Positions 32,498 through 43,248 are shown, counted from the stretch's first letter. The stretch is 64,000 nucleotides of DNA from GCA-003244245 sp963822695 (GCA_963822695.1 CAWGJH010000033.1:434001-498000), one strand, 5' to 3'. The notes: generated from the sequence alone by a model not told the origin. A program made the numbers and translations.

Positions 32498-32659
32498 ATG
32501 GGAGCATTAATCCTGACGCTGACGCTAACAAACATCCTACTTATCATAGGAATCGTCTGTACGATCATAGGGATCACTCATCTTGCCTACCCATCGAGGC
32601 CTCGCCACCATCGCCGGACAAGACGGGCCAGAGCCACCAGACAACGCCGCGACACGTGA
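32498..32659 (+). CDS. 53-aa membrane peptide with basic tail
   Basis: A small ORF starting at an ATG with AGAGGA seven bases upstream. Residues 3-28 are one hydrophobic helix (LILTLTLTNILLIIGIVCTI), and the last 20 residues are mostly Arg/His. The first half uses A- and T-ending codons (TTA, ATA, ACA) that are rare elsewhere here, so it may be acquired or selected for mRNA structure. It follows the MacB-like permease by about 100 bp. I do not recognise it. The strong ribosome site and clean helix favour a real gene. Confidence 0.5.
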   Translation: MGALILTLTLTNILLIIGIVCTIIGITHLAYPSRPRHHRRTRRARATRQRRDT

Positions 32660-32782
32660 TCACGGCGTGCTGGTGGACCGCCGACGGCGTGTGGGCGAGC
32701 ACGGAGCGTAGGCTTTTGGCCCATGAGAGGCCCGTGCGGGCCCGAGGAATCGATGGCACCAGGTGTGGGAAAGGACAGGCCG

Positions 32783-34270
32783 ATGCTCCCAGACGGGAGC
32801 CTCACGACGGCGATCGTGCTGGCCGCTGGTGAAGGCACCCGGATGCACTCGGCGATCCCCAAGGTGCTGCACCCGCTGGCCGGCCGGCCGCTGGTGGAGC
32901 ACGCGGTGCGGGCTGCCGCCGGGCTGGGCCCCGAGCACCTGATCGTGGTCATCGGCCACGGCCGGGACGCGGTGGACGCCCACCTGCGCAGGGTCGCAGC
33001 CGCACTGGAACGCGAGGTGCGCCCCGCCGTGCAGGCCCACCAGCACGGCACCGGTGATGCGGTGTGCGCTGCGTTGCGCGTCCTGCCGGCTGGGCTGTCC
33101 GGGACTGTGCTGGTCAGCTACGGTGACGTGCCACTGCTGAACACCGGCACGCTGGCTGGGCTGATTGCCGAGCACCACCGTGCCGGACACGCGGTCACCG
33201 TCCTGACCGCCGTGGTCAACGACCCGACCGGCTACGGGCGGGTACTGCGGGACCGCTCGGGTGCGGTCACCAGCATCGTCGAGGATCGGGACGCCACTGC
33301 GGCGCAACGGGCCATCCACGAGATCAATTCTGGAGTGTTCGCCTTCGACGCCGGGGTGCTGCGCGATGCGCTGGGCCGACTGGGCTCCTCTGATGGTCAA
33401 CGTAACAGTCAGGGCGAGCTGTACCTCACTGATGTGCTGGGCGTGGTCCACGCCGGCGGGCTGCTGGTCGGCGCGCACCCGTGCCCGGACCAGTGGTTGG
33501 TGGCCGGGGTGAACGACCGGGTGCAGTTGGCCGCGTTGGGCGTGGAGCTGAACCGGCGGCTGGTGGAGCACTGGATGCGAGCCGGGGTCACCGTCATCGA
33601 TCCCGCGTCGGTGTGGCTGGACGTCGATGTCCAGCTCGCTCCCGATGTGGTGCTGCATCCCGGGGTGCAGCTGCATGCGGGCTCCGTGGTGGGTCCGGGC
33701 GCCACGATCGGGCCCGACTCGACCCTGTCGGGGTGCACTGTCGGCGCGGGGGCCACCGTGGTGCGCACCCATGCCCTCGGTGCGGTGGTGGCCGATGGGG
33801 CGCAGATCGGCCCGTTCGCCTACCTACGGCCCGGCAGCCGGGTCGGTGAGGGGGCCAAGATCGGCACCTTCGTGGAGACCAAGAACGCGCAGGTGGGACC
33901 AGGCGCGAAAGTGCCACACCTGAGCTACGTCGGGGACGCGACGATCGGCGAGGGCAGCAACATCGGCGCAGCCACCGTGTTCGTCAACTACGACGGGGTG
34001 GCCAAGCACCGCACCACGGTGGGCGCGCACACCCGGACCGGGGCGGACAACATGTTCGTCGCGCCAGTGACCATCGGCGACGGTGCCTACACCGCGGCCG
34101 GCTCAGTGATCACACAGGACGTGCCGCCAGGGGCGCTGGCGGTGGCCCGTGGCCGCCAGCGCAATGTCGAGGGCTGGGTGAGCCGGCGACGCCCGGGAAC
34201 CCCGGCGGCGCACGCAGCGAAGCGGGCCCAGCAGACCGACGGTGACCAGACGCGGCAGGAGCGAGCATGA
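32783..34270 (+). CDS. glmU: Bifunctional GlcNAc-1-P uridyltransferase / GlcN-1-P acetyltransferase GlmU
   Basis: A 495-aa enzyme making UDP-GlcNAc, precursor of peptidoglycan and of the glycans made by the locus upstream. The N-terminal uridyltransferase has LAAGEGTRM (13-21) and the conserved Lys in IPKVLHPL; HGTGDAV and YGDVPLL follow. The C-terminal left-handed beta-helix has hexapeptide repeats (VVGPGATIGPDSTLSGCTVG), VPHLSYVGDA with the catalytic His, and INYDG-like VNYDG. The start at 32783 has AAAGGA upstream; ATGs at 32723 and 32753 are in frame but add no family sequence. The Ala/Arg-rich tail is normal for actinobacteria. Its stop overlaps the prs start (ATGA). Confidence 0.95.
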   Translation: MLPDGSLTTAIVLAAGEGTRMHSAIPKVLHPLAGRPLVEHAVRAAAGLGPEHLIVVIGHGRDAVDAHLRRVAAALEREVRPAVQAHQHGTGDAVCAALRVLPAGLSGTVLVSYGDVPLLNTGTLAGLIAEHHRAGHAVTVLTAVVNDPTGYGRVLRDRSGAVTSIVEDRDATAAQRAIHEINSGVFAFDAGVLRDALGRLGSSDGQRNSQGELYLTDVLGVVHAGGLLVGAHPCPDQWLVAGVNDRVQLAALGVELNRRLVEHWMRAGVTVIDPASVWLDVDVQLAPDVVLHPGVQLHAGSVVGPGATIGPDSTLSGCTVGAGATVVRTHALGAVVADGAQIGPFAYLRPGSRVGEGAKIGTFVETKNAQVGPGAKVPHLSYVGDATIGEGSNIGAATVFVNYDGVAKHRTTVGAHTRTGADNMFVAPVTIGDGAYTAAGSVITQDVPPGALAVARGRQRNVEGWVSRRRPGTPAAHAAKRAQQTDGDQTRQERA

Positions 34271-35253
34271 GCCTATCCACCATGTCAGCGACCCCGAAGA
34301 AGAGCCTGATGCTGCTCTCCGGGCGCTACCACCCCGAGCTGGTCGAGGAGGTGGCCAAGCACCTCGACGTCGCCCTCACCCCGCAGTCGGCCTACTCCTT
34401 CGCCAACGGTGAGATCTTCGTCCGGTTCGAGGAGTCAGTACGCGGTTGTGACGCCTTCGTCGTGCAAGCCCACACCGCCCCGATCAACGATGCCATCATG
34501 GAGCATCTGATCATGGTAGATGCGCTCAAGCGCGCATCGGCCCAGCGAATCACCGCCGTGATGCCGTTCTGGGGTTACAGCCGCCAGGACAAGAAGCACC
34601 GCGGGCGCGAGCCCATCTCCGCCCGGCTCATCGCGGATCTGCTCAAGGTCGCCGGCGCAGACCGGATCATGACAGTGGACCTGCACACGTCCCAGATCCA
34701 AGGCTTCTTCGACGGTCCGGTAGACCACCTGTTCGCGCTGCCGCTGCTCGCCAGCCACGTCAAGAACACCTACGCCGGACGTGAGCTGGCCGTGGTGTCG
34801 CCGGACTCCGGCCGGGTGCGGCTGGCCGAGCGCTGGGCCGAGACCCTCGGCAGCACACCGCTGGCCTTCATCCACAAGACCCGCAACCCCCGCAAGCCCA
34901 ATAAGGCGATCGCCAACCGGGTGGTCGGCGATATCGAGGGGCGGCTCTGCGTGGTGATCGACGACATGATCGACACCGGTGGCACGGTGGCCAGTGCCGT
35001 GCAAGCACTGCTCGAGGCCGGCGCCACCGACGTCGTCGTCGCCGCCACCCACGGGGTGTTGTCCGGCCGGGCTACCGAGCGGCTGTCCAGTTGCGGTGCC
35101 CGCGAGATCATCCTCACCAACACGTTGCCCATCGCGGACGAGAAGCGCTTCGCCGGGATGACCGTGTTGTCTATCGCGCCGCTGCTGGCCCGCGCAATCC
35201 AGGAGGTCTTCGAGGACGGCTCGGTGACCAGCCTGTTCGACGGCAACGCCTGA
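34267..35253 (+). CDS. prs: Ribose-phosphate pyrophosphokinase
   Basis: A 328-aa PRPP synthetase that makes phosphoribosyl pyrophosphate from ribose-5-phosphate and ATP for nucleotide, His and Trp synthesis. Visible signatures are FANGEIFVRFEESVRG, the ATP-binding flexible loop PFWGYSRQDKKHRGREPIS, VDLHTSQIQGFF with the metal-binding histidine, SPDSG, and the PRPP-binding loop VVIDDMIDTGGT. It is translationally coupled to glmU by a four-base overlap, the same order as in mycobacteria. Confidence 0.97.
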   Translation: MSLSTMSATPKKSLMLLSGRYHPELVEEVAKHLDVALTPQSAYSFANGEIFVRFEESVRGCDAFVVQAHTAPINDAIMEHLIMVDALKRASAQRITAVMPFWGYSRQDKKHRGREPISARLIADLLKVAGADRIMTVDLHTSQIQGFFDGPVDHLFALPLLASHVKNTYAGRELAVVSPDSGRVRLAERWAETLGSTPLAFIHKTRNPRKPNKAIANRVVGDIEGRLCVVIDDMIDTGGTVASAVQALLEAGATDVVVAATHGVLSGRATERLSSCGAREIILTNTLPIADEKRFAGMTVLSIAPLLARAIQEVFEDGSVTSLFDGNA

Positions 35254-35264
35254 CCCGTTATACT
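35236..35264 (+). promoter_or_regulatory. Candidate sigma-A promoter for rplY
   Basis: A near-consensus TATACT -10 at 35259-35264 lies just after the prs stop codon, with a weak TTCGAC -35 seventeen bases upstream inside the end of prs. It would give rplY its own transcript with a leader of about 80 nt. Confidence 0.5.
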
Positions 35265-35303
35265 TTGCCGCCACCGCGTTGCGGCCAGCCGTACCTCGCT
35301 TCC

Positions 35304-35329
35304 GGCGTCACGCCCACCGGCGTGACGCC
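35304..35329 (+). promoter_or_regulatory. Perfect 11-bp hairpin in the rplY leader
   Basis: GGCGTCACGCC and GGCGTGACGCC pair perfectly around the four bases CACC, 23 bases before the GTG start of rplY. It could end prs transcripts or act as a leader element controlling the ribosomal protein gene. The AAGGAG ribosome site lies just beyond it. Confidence 0.55.
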
Positions 35330-35352
35330 TCGAACCCGCTAAGGAGTCCACC

Positions 35353-35973
35353 GTGTCCGAGGTCCGTCTGGCCGCCGAGCCGCGCACCGAGTTCGGCAAG
35401 GGCGCCGCCCGCCGGACCCGACGCACGGGCAAGATACCCGCAGTACTCTACGGTCACGGCAGCGATCCACTGCATGTGGCACTGCCCGCGTTGGAATTCG
35501 CCCGGGTGGTGCGCGAGCAGGGCAGCAACGCCGTGCTCAGCCTCGACCTGGACGGCCGGTCGCAGCTCGCCCTGACCAAGACCGTCACCGTGCATCCGAT
35601 CCGGCGGTACATCGAGCACGTCGATCTGCTGATCGTCCGGCACGGCGAGAAGGTCGTGGTGGACGTGCACATTGTCATCACCGGCAACCCCGGTCCGGAC
35701 GCACTGGTCACTCAGGAGCTGGGAACCCTCCAGATTGAGGCAGACGCAATGTCGATCCCCGACGAGATCGAGGTGTCTGTCCAGGACGCCACGGTGGGCA
35801 CCCTGGTGCTGGCTGGCGAGGTGCAGTTGCCGCCGGGCGTGGAGCTACGGACCGACCCGGAGCAGCTCGTGATCAATATCGTCGCATCGACCGTCGGGGA
35901 CCTTGGAGCCGAGGTCGAGGATGAGGATGAGACGGCATCGGCTGCGTCCGGATCAGCCGACGAGCAGGCCTGA
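35353..35973 (+). CDS. rplY: 50S ribosomal protein L25 (CTC/TL5 type)
   Basis: A 206-aa long-form L25 that binds 5S rRNA. The GTG start follows AAGGAGTCCACC. The N-terminal 5S-binding domain (VRLAAEPRTEFGKGAARR, GKIPAVLYGHG) is followed by the CTC-type beta-domain (PGVELRTDPEQLVINIVA) and an acidic Glu/Asp/Ala tail, as in other actinobacteria. It lies between prs and pth; the mycobacterial order has an additional lipoprotein gene (lpqT) before prs that is missing here. Confidence 0.95.
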   Translation: MSEVRLAAEPRTEFGKGAARRTRRTGKIPAVLYGHGSDPLHVALPALEFARVVREQGSNAVLSLDLDGRSQLALTKTVTVHPIRRYIEHVDLLIVRHGEKVVVDVHIVITGNPGPDALVTQELGTLQIEADAMSIPDEIEVSVQDATVGTLVLAGEVQLPPGVELRTDPEQLVINIVASTVGDLGAEVEDEDETASAASGSADEQA

Positions 35974-35996
35974 GTGGCTGCGACCGTTAATGAGCT

Positions 35997-36593
35997 GTGA
36001 CCGATAACGGTAGTACCGACTGGGTAGCCGGTGAGATCACACTGATCGTGGGTCTGGGCAACCCGGGCCCCGGCTACGCCGGCAACCGGCACAACGTCGG
36101 GTTCATGGTGCTCAATGAGCTTGCCCGCCGGGTAGGTGGGCGTTTCACCTCGCACAAAGCCGGAGCTGACGTCCTGGAAACGCGGCTGACCGGGCGGCGT
36201 GTGGTGCTGGCCCGCCCCCGCTCGTTCATGAACGTCTCCGGGTCAGCGATCGCCGGAACGGCGCGATTCTTCAAGATCCCACCGACCGACGTGGTGGTCG
36301 TGCACGATGACCTGGACCTCGATCACGGCGTGCTCAAGCTCAAGCGTGGCGGTGGCGAGGGTGGGCACAACGGTCTGCGCTCGATCTCGGCGTGCCTGGG
36401 CACCAGGGATTACCTACGGGTGCGCTTCGGTATCGGCCGACCGCCGGGTAGGATGGATCCGGTTGACTTCGTGCTGGGCGACTTTTCCACCGTGCAGCGC
36501 CGCGAGCTGGACCTGCTGGTGGCCCGCTGCGCCGACGCCGTCGAGCAACTCCTCGCCCAAGGGCTGGGCGCCACCCAGAACCAGCTGCACTGA
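35997..36593 (+). CDS. pth: Peptidyl-tRNA hydrolase
   Basis: A 198-aa enzyme that releases peptides from prematurely dropped peptidyl-tRNA. It has the full signature: IVGLGNPGPGYAGNRHNVGF with catalytic H32, RPRSFMNVSG, VVVHDDLDLDHG, GGGEGGHNGLRSI and RFGIGRPPGRMDPVDFVLG. The GTG at 35997 is the only plausible start. It follows rplY by 23 bp and is convergent with the acyl-CoA synthetase gene (24 bp between stop codons). Confidence 0.97.
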   Translation: MTDNGSTDWVAGEITLIVGLGNPGPGYAGNRHNVGFMVLNELARRVGGRFTSHKAGADVLETRLTGRRVVLARPRSFMNVSGSAIAGTARFFKIPPTDVVVVHDDLDLDHGVLKLKRGGGEGGHNGLRSISACLGTRDYLRVRFGIGRPPGRMDPVDFVLGDFSTVQRRELDLLVARCADAVEQLLAQGLGATQNQLH

Positions 36594-36594
36594 T

Positions 36595-36654
36595 CCAGCA
36601 GGTTAGGGTCCAGCAGATCAGGGTCCAGCCGGTGAGGGTCCAGAAAGTGAGGGC
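36595..36654 (+). repeat. Four tandem 15-bp repeats at convergent gene ends
   Basis: Imperfect units of the form CCAGCAGRTNAGGGT run from just after the pth stop into the last codons of the acyl-CoA synthetase gene, where they encode the SLSGPSPAGP tail. They are probably slippage-generated and extend the C-terminus of that protein. Confidence 0.6.
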
Positions 36655-38324
36655 AGGTACTCCGCGATCCGGTCCCGGACTGCGGCGCGGCGCAACTTGC
36701 CCGACGGTGTCTTAGGCAAGGACGCCGGCGGCAGCACCACCACCGCACCCGGCCGCAGTCCCACCGCATCGACCACCCGCGAGATGACCTCCTTACGCAG
36801 GATGCGCTCGGCCTCGGCGTCTCCCGCCCGCGTGGACTCGACGGCCACCGCGAACGATTCCCGCCGTGCGCCGGCGTCGATGCGCACCGCCGCCACGTTG
36901 CCCGGTCGGACCCCGTCGACCAGCTCCGCGGCACGCTCGATGTCGATGGGATAGATGTTGCGCCCGCCCATGATGATGACGTCCTTACGCCGTCCGCAGA
37001 TCACCACGTCACCGTCTGCGAGGTAGCCCTCGTCGCCGGTGTCCAACCACCCGCCGGGATCCTGGGTGGGACGGGGTCCTGCCGTGGTCAGATATTCGCG
37101 GGTGACCGATTCGCCGCGCAGTTGGATCCGGCCAACTTCGCGCTCACCAAGCGGGCCACCGTCCTCGGCGAGGACCTGCACCTGCATCCCGGGCAACGGC
37201 GGCCCCAACCGGGGGAAGGCCCGGACGTTCCGTCCGGAGTGCCCGGCGACGACAGCCTGGCGCCGGGTCTCCAGTGCGTCGGCATCCACGGTGTCCACCT
37301 GCATGCCGACCCCGCACGGCGCGAAGGACACCCCGAGGGTGGCCTCGGCCATCCCGTAAGCGCAGACCATGCAGTGTTCCGGCAGCCCGAACCGAGCTCC
37401 CGCAGTCGTGAAGGCTCGCACCGCGGCCGGTTCGATGGGCTCGGCACCGTTGAGCGCGAAGCGCAGGCTGGACAGGTCGAAGTGCTCGTCAGTGCTGGCC
37501 AGCCGCCGAGCCAGCAGGGCGTAGCCGAAGTTCGGCGCCGCGGTGATCGTGCCGCGGTGCCGGCTGATCAGCTCGGCCCACAGCAGCGGGTGGGACATGA
37601 ACTCCGCCGGGGTCACCTTCACCAACTCCAGGCCCAGCGCCATCGGGAGGGTGAGGAACCCGACCATCCCCATATCGTGGAACAACGGCAGCCAGGACAC
37701 CATCACGTCACTGGCCGGGTCGAGAGCCCCGGCCTGCGCCATCGCGGTCATGTTGGCGTAGAGGTTGCCGTGGCTGATCCGGACCGCCTTGGGTTCGGCG
37801 CTGGATCCAGAGGTGAGCTGCAGCAACGCGGTGTCGTCCTCGCCCACCGGTACCGGCGCGGTGAGTGGTCGGACGACCGGATCATCGAGGGCGGCGAGCA
37901 TCAGGTAGCCGATCCCGCGCTGGTCCAACAGCGGGGCAAGCTGCTCAAAGGGCGGTCCGAGCAGCACCAACTTGGCATCGATCATGCCGAGCACCCTGAC
38001 GGTGTCCGCCGCCCAACTCGCCAGATCGGCACGGTGGGTGGGCTGGTGCAGCATGGTCACGCTGCCACCGGCCAGCCAGACACCCTGCACCGCGGGAGCG
38101 ATCAGCGCGGGATCACCGGCCAGCACCGCGACCGCATCACCGTGCTGAACACCGGGAGCGGCGGTGCTCAGCAGGCATCCGGCGGCCCGGAGGGCCTTGG
38201 CGTGCACCTCCGTCCAGGTGGTGCGACGCGGCTGCATCGGTCCACCGGTGGTGATGCCGTGATCCGACCGAGTCGGTGAATCCGGCGCGCAGTGTGCTAC
38301 CAGGGTATCGACGAACCTGCTCAC
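36618..38324 (-). CDS. Acyl-CoA / fatty acyl-AMP synthetase (FadD/Pks16-like)
   Basis: A 568-aa adenylate-forming enzyme. The GTG at 38324 is chosen (AAGGTGG just upstream, protein opening SRFVDTLVAHC); the open frame to 38756 continues only over the ABC-F gene. Signatures are LQLTSGSSAEPKAV (AMP/P-loop), HGNL, YGMAEATLG, GWLDTGDEGYLADGD, GRRKDVIIMGGRNIYP and the C-terminal lysine in LPKTPSGKLRR. It activates a fatty acid with ATP; whether it loads CoA or a carrier protein is open. Its place beside pth and ispE matches the mycobacterial gene annotated pks16. The tail is extended by 15-bp DNA repeats. Confidence 0.88.
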   Translation of the reverse strand: MSRFVDTLVAHCAPDSPTRSDHGITTGGPMQPRRTTWTEVHAKALRAAGCLLSTAAPGVQHGDAVAVLAGDPALIAPAVQGVWLAGGSVTMLHQPTHRADLASWAADTVRVLGMIDAKLVLLGPPFEQLAPLLDQRGIGYLMLAALDDPVVRPLTAPVPVGEDDTALLQLTSGSSAEPKAVRISHGNLYANMTAMAQAGALDPASDVMVSWLPLFHDMGMVGFLTLPMALGLELVKVTPAEFMSHPLLWAELISRHRGTITAAPNFGYALLARRLASTDEHFDLSSLRFALNGAEPIEPAAVRAFTTAGARFGLPEHCMVCAYGMAEATLGVSFAPCGVGMQVDTVDADALETRRQAVVAGHSGRNVRAFPRLGPPLPGMQVQVLAEDGGPLGEREVGRIQLRGESVTREYLTTAGPRPTQDPGGWLDTGDEGYLADGDVVICGRRKDVIIMGGRNIYPIDIERAAELVDGVRPGNVAAVRIDAGARRESFAVAVESTRAGDAEAERILRKEVISRVVDAVGLRPGAVVVLPPASLPKTPSGKLRRAAVRDRIAEYLPSLSGPSPAGP

Positions 38325-38385
38325 AAGCGGCCACCTTACGGGCTGTGATGGGACGGCGGAGTTCTGGTGGGACGCGTACCGATGG

Positions 38386-40169
<1,784 letters not shown>

Positions 40170-40170
<1 letters not shown>

Positions 40171-41126
40171 CAGGCGCGCGCTAGGGGTTCGGGGGGCGGC
40201 ACGGGGCGAGGGTCCTCCACAATCCGGGCGCCGGGCACCGGGCCGCTGGCTACCCGGACTGTACGGCACACGCCGGCACCGGCCAGCTCGGCGGCAACCC
40301 GGACCGCAGCGTCGGCATCGGCGCACAGGAACATGCAGGTCGGTCCAGATCCCGACACAATACCGGCCAGCGCCCCGGCATCGACCCCGGCCCGCAGGGT
40401 ACGGCGTAGCGCGGGGCGCAGCGACACCGCAGCAGCCTGGAGATCATTACCGAGCAGCGAGGCGAGTTGCCGGGGGTCCCCCGAAGCCAGCGCCTCGAGC
40501 AGCGGCTCGACGTCACCGAGCCGCTGGAGCGACTGACCCTGCCGGAGCCGATCCAACTCCCGGTAGACATCCGGAGTGGACAGGCCGCGGTGGTCCAGCG
40601 CGATCGCCCAGTGGAAGGTGTGCCGGGCCAGCACCGGCACCAGAGACTCACCACGTCCGGTACCCAACGCGGTGCCGCCACACAACGCGAACGGCACATC
40701 GCTGCCCAGCCCGGCGGCCAGTCCGGCAAGCTCGTCGCGGCTGATATCCAGGCGCCACAGTCCGGCCAGCGCGACCAGAGTGCCCGCCGCGTCGGCGCTG
40801 CCGCCGGCCATCCCACCAGCCACTGGAATGGTTTTGCGCAGTACCACCCGCACGGCAGGCCGGCGTCCAACATGCTCAGCAAGCAGGAGCACCGCACGCC
40901 ACGCGAGGTTGCGGCGGTCAGTGGGCACCATCCCCGCACCCTCGCCGTATACCTGCACGCCGGGCTCGTCGGTGGCCGCGATGGTCACCTCGTCAATCAT
41001 CGACAGCGACTGGAAGACACTGACCACCTCGTGGTAACCATCCCCGCGCAGGCTTCCCACCGCCAGGTGCAGGTTGACCTTGGCCGGGACGCGCACGGTA
41101 ACCGGTTGCGGCACAACGGCAAGCAC
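40170..41126 (-). CDS. ispE: 4-diphosphocytidyl-2-C-methyl-D-erythritol kinase
   Basis: A 318-aa GHMP kinase of the MEP isoprenoid pathway, phosphorylating CDP-ME. It opens with VTVRVPAKVNLHLAVG, whose Lys is in the active site; then DGYHEVVSVFQSLS, the ATP loop PVAGGMAGGSADAAG, and the C-terminal SGSGPTCMF. The GTG at 41126 is chosen; another GTG 12 bases downstream is possible. The Pro-rich tail after residue 300 is not conserved. It lies downstream of ksgA, separated by a palindrome, as in the rpfB-ksgA-ispE order of mycobacteria. Confidence 0.94.
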
Positions 41127-41146
41127 GGCACCAGCGTACGGGCCTC

Positions 41147-41201
41147 TGTGGACAACCCGTGAGTGGCGATGCGAGCTATAGCTCGCATCGCCACTCACGG
41201 G
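41147..41201. repeat. Palindromic element 1 with abutting DnaA-box-like nonamer
   Basis: A perfect 46-bp palindrome (two 23-bp arms meeting at 41178/41179) begins and ends with CCCGTGAGTG / CACTCACGGG. TGTGGACAA, the complement of TTGTCCACA, directly abuts it at 41147-41155. The ksgA stop codon (TAG, 41176-41178) is the centre of the palindrome. A second element with the same ends and nonamer is at 52764-52818. It may serve as a terminator for ksgA. Confidence 0.8.
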
Positions 41202-42084
41202 CGATTTTCGCAAAATCGCCGACGGCGAGTTGCTCGCCACGGGCGCTGGGATCCACTCCCGCCGCGCGTAGCATCTGCTCGGCGGTAGCGGCCGAACCCG
41301 CCCAATCAGCCAGGGCGGCCCGCAGTGTCTTGCGGCGCTGCGAGAACGCGGCATCAACCAGCGCGAAGACCTGTTCTCTGGGCACGACGGACGGTGCTGG
41401 GCGGCTGGTCAGACAGACCAGGCCGGAGTCCACATTGGGCACCGGCCAGAACACCGCGCGGGGCACCGGCCCGGCGCGGCGGACCTCGGCGAACCAGGCC
41501 GCCTTGACGCTGGGTGCGCCGTAACATCGGCTGCCCGGCGGAGCAGCTAGCCGGTCGGCCACCTCAGCCTGCACCATCACCAGCCCACAGCGCAGGCTCG
41601 GCAGCTCGGCCAGCAGGTGCAGCAGCACGGGAACACCGACATTGTAGGGCAGGTTCGCGACCAACGCCGTGGGTTCCAGACCACCAGCCGCCTCGACGAT
41701 CTCCGCACGCCGCACCCGCAGCGCGTCAGCGGTCAGGATCCGCAGCGCGCCGGCGCGCTCCCGGGCGCGGTCGGCCACCGTGGCGGGCAGCGCGCCGGCG
41801 AGCAGCGGATCCACCTCGACGGCCAGCACCCGGTCCGCCACGCCGAGCAACGCCAGAGTGAGCGAGCCCAGCCCAGGCCCGACCTCCAGTACGACATCGC
41901 CGGCAACCAGATTGGCCGCCGCCACGATACGGCGCACCGTGTTGGCGTCATGCACGAAATTCTGGCCGAGCCGCTTGGTCGGTCGTAGCCCCAGCCGATC
42001 GGCCAACGCGCGCAGGTCAGCCGGCCCCAGCAATGCGGGGTCAACCGGGGTAGGCGTCAGGCCGCGGTCCGCTTGCTGGCTCAC
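41176..42084 (-). CDS. ksgA: 16S rRNA dimethyladenosine transferase
   Basis: A 302-aa RsmA/KsgA that dimethylates two adjacent adenines near the 3' end of 16S rRNA in late 30S assembly. Signatures are KRLGQNFVHDANTVRRI (substrate loop), VLEVGPGLGSLTLALL (SAM motif I), AVEVDPLLAGAL, and the catalytic NLPYNVGVPVLLHLL. The C-terminal helical domain has AFSQRRKTLRAAL. The stop codon falls in the middle of a long palindrome, so the last residues (AREWRCEL) are partly dictated by it. Upstream is rpfB (69-bp gap with short C-rich repeats). Confidence 0.95.
   Translation of the reverse strand: MSQQADRGLTPTPVDPALLGPADLRALADRLGLRPTKRLGQNFVHDANTVRRIVAAANLVAGDVVLEVGPGLGSLTLALLGVADRVLAVEVDPLLAGALPATVADRARERAGALRILTADALRVRRAEIVEAAGGLEPTALVANLPYNVGVPVLLHLLAELPSLRCGLVMVQAEVADRLAAPPGSRCYGAPSVKAAWFAEVRRAGPVPRAVFWPVPNVDSGLVCLTSRPAPSVVPREQVFALVDAAFSQRRKTLRAALADWAGSAATAEQMLRAAGVDPSARGEQLAVGDFAKIAREWRCEL
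41200..41220 (-). repeat. Small inverted repeat inside the ksgA 3' end
   Basis: GGCGATTTT and AAAATCGCC (9 bp) pair perfectly around CGC within the last codons of ksgA, next to palindromic element 1. On the minus strand it would form a hairpin with an A/T-rich upper stem shortly before the main palindrome. Confidence 0.55.
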
Positions 42085-42153
42085 CCCCCGGTCTTACCAC
42101 CCCCGGTCCTACCACCAGGGTCGTACCCCGCTACCCCCGGGACTCGGAGCGGA

Positions 42154-43248
42154 TCAGGCGAGACCAAGGTGGGCTGAGCAGGTGGGCCAGGCGCGGTAGC
42201 CACGGGCGTTACGGACCCGCTGAGCGATCACGATCTGCTGCTCGCGGCTTGCTTGGTGCGGGTACGGGGCGAACCGGTTACCGCCGTTAGCGCTCCAGGT
42301 GGCCTTGTCGAACTGGAGACCACCGTAGTAACCGTTGCCCGAGTTGGCGGCCCAGTTGCTGCCGGACTCGCATCGAGCCAGCTGATCCCAGACGGTGGCC
42401 CCGGTAGCGGTGAACCCCTCCTCGCCGACCCGGATCCGGGCCGGTCGCGCCGGAGTGATCTCCTGGATGGCGAGTTGCTTGCGCTCGGTTTCTTGACCGT
42501 TTGCCAAGGTGACCCGAAAGGTGACGATCTGCTCGCCCGGTGTGCCAGCATCCTCGACGACCACACTGCCCACCGGCATCCCGGGATCCCTGATCTTCTT
42601 GACCGGCGGCTGGACAAGTCGCTTCTCGCTATATTGCTCGGTACGCACCCGGGTGACCTGCACAGTCATTCCGGGCAGCACCGGCGAGGTGCGTGGTGGG
42701 GTCACCATGTCCCGCGCCTGCAAGGGCACGCCCTCCTGGGTGAGCAGGTCACCGACCGAGAGCGCGGTGGAGTGGATCTGCTCCGCCGGAAGACCACCGT
42801 CGAACAAGGTGATCGGCTTGGCGATACGTACCACCAGCGCCATGCCTTCCAGCGGGATGTGCCGGGAAGGATCAGCGGACAGCTCCATGTCGCGCGAGGG
42901 CATCCCCACCTGCTTCAGCGCGGTCTCAACGGTGAGGGCGGTGGTCCAGATCTCGTGCTGCGTCCCGTCAACGGTGAGGGCGAGCGGCCGGCCGCGCCTG
43001 AGCACGATATGACTGCCGTCCTCGACAGCACTGCTCACGGTAGGGGCCAGAGTGTCCTGGTCACCGACCCGCAGGCCCGCGGATTCCAGCGCCCCCGCGA
43101 CTGATGAAGCGAAGGTGTGAATGGTCCGCTGCTCATCATCGACCATGATGGTGATGGTCTTGTCCATGGTGAGAGCTGCGGCAGTACCGGTTGTCAGCGC
43201 CAGCATGCTAGCTACCAGGGCGCCTCGGACGCACGTGCGAGTGGTCAC
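42154..43248 (-). CDS. rpfB: Resuscitation-promoting factor RpfB-like muralytic transglycosylase
   Basis: A 364-aa secreted or anchored cell-wall hydrolase, matching mycobacterial RpfB in length and order. The signal/anchor is at about 8-26. Three DUF348 repeats (about 30-70, 88-130, 145-185) and a G5 domain (about 200-280, with VTRVRTEQYSEKRLVQPP and GEQIVTFRVTLANGQE) lead to the C-terminal Rpf domain. The catalytic Glu is E294 in QLARCESGSNW, and C293 with C357 probably form the domain disulfide; SGNGYYGGLQFDKATW is the substrate cleft. No lipobox is seen. The structured leader upstream may regulate the rpfB-ksgA-ispE operon. Confidence 0.95.
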   Translation of the reverse strand: MTTRTCVRGALVASMLALTTGTAAALTMDKTITIMVDDEQRTIHTFASSVAGALESAGLRVGDQDTLAPTVSSAVEDGSHIVLRRGRPLALTVDGTQHEIWTTALTVETALKQVGMPSRDMELSADPSRHIPLEGMALVVRIAKPITLFDGGLPAEQIHSTALSVGDLLTQEGVPLQARDMVTPPRTSPVLPGMTVQVTRVRTEQYSEKRLVQPPVKKIRDPGMPVGSVVVEDAGTPGEQIVTFRVTLANGQETERKQLAIQEITPARPARIRVGEEGFTATGATVWDQLARCESGSNWAANSGNGYYGGLQFDKATWSANGGNRFAPYPHQASREQQIVIAQRVRNARGYRAWPTCSAHLGLA

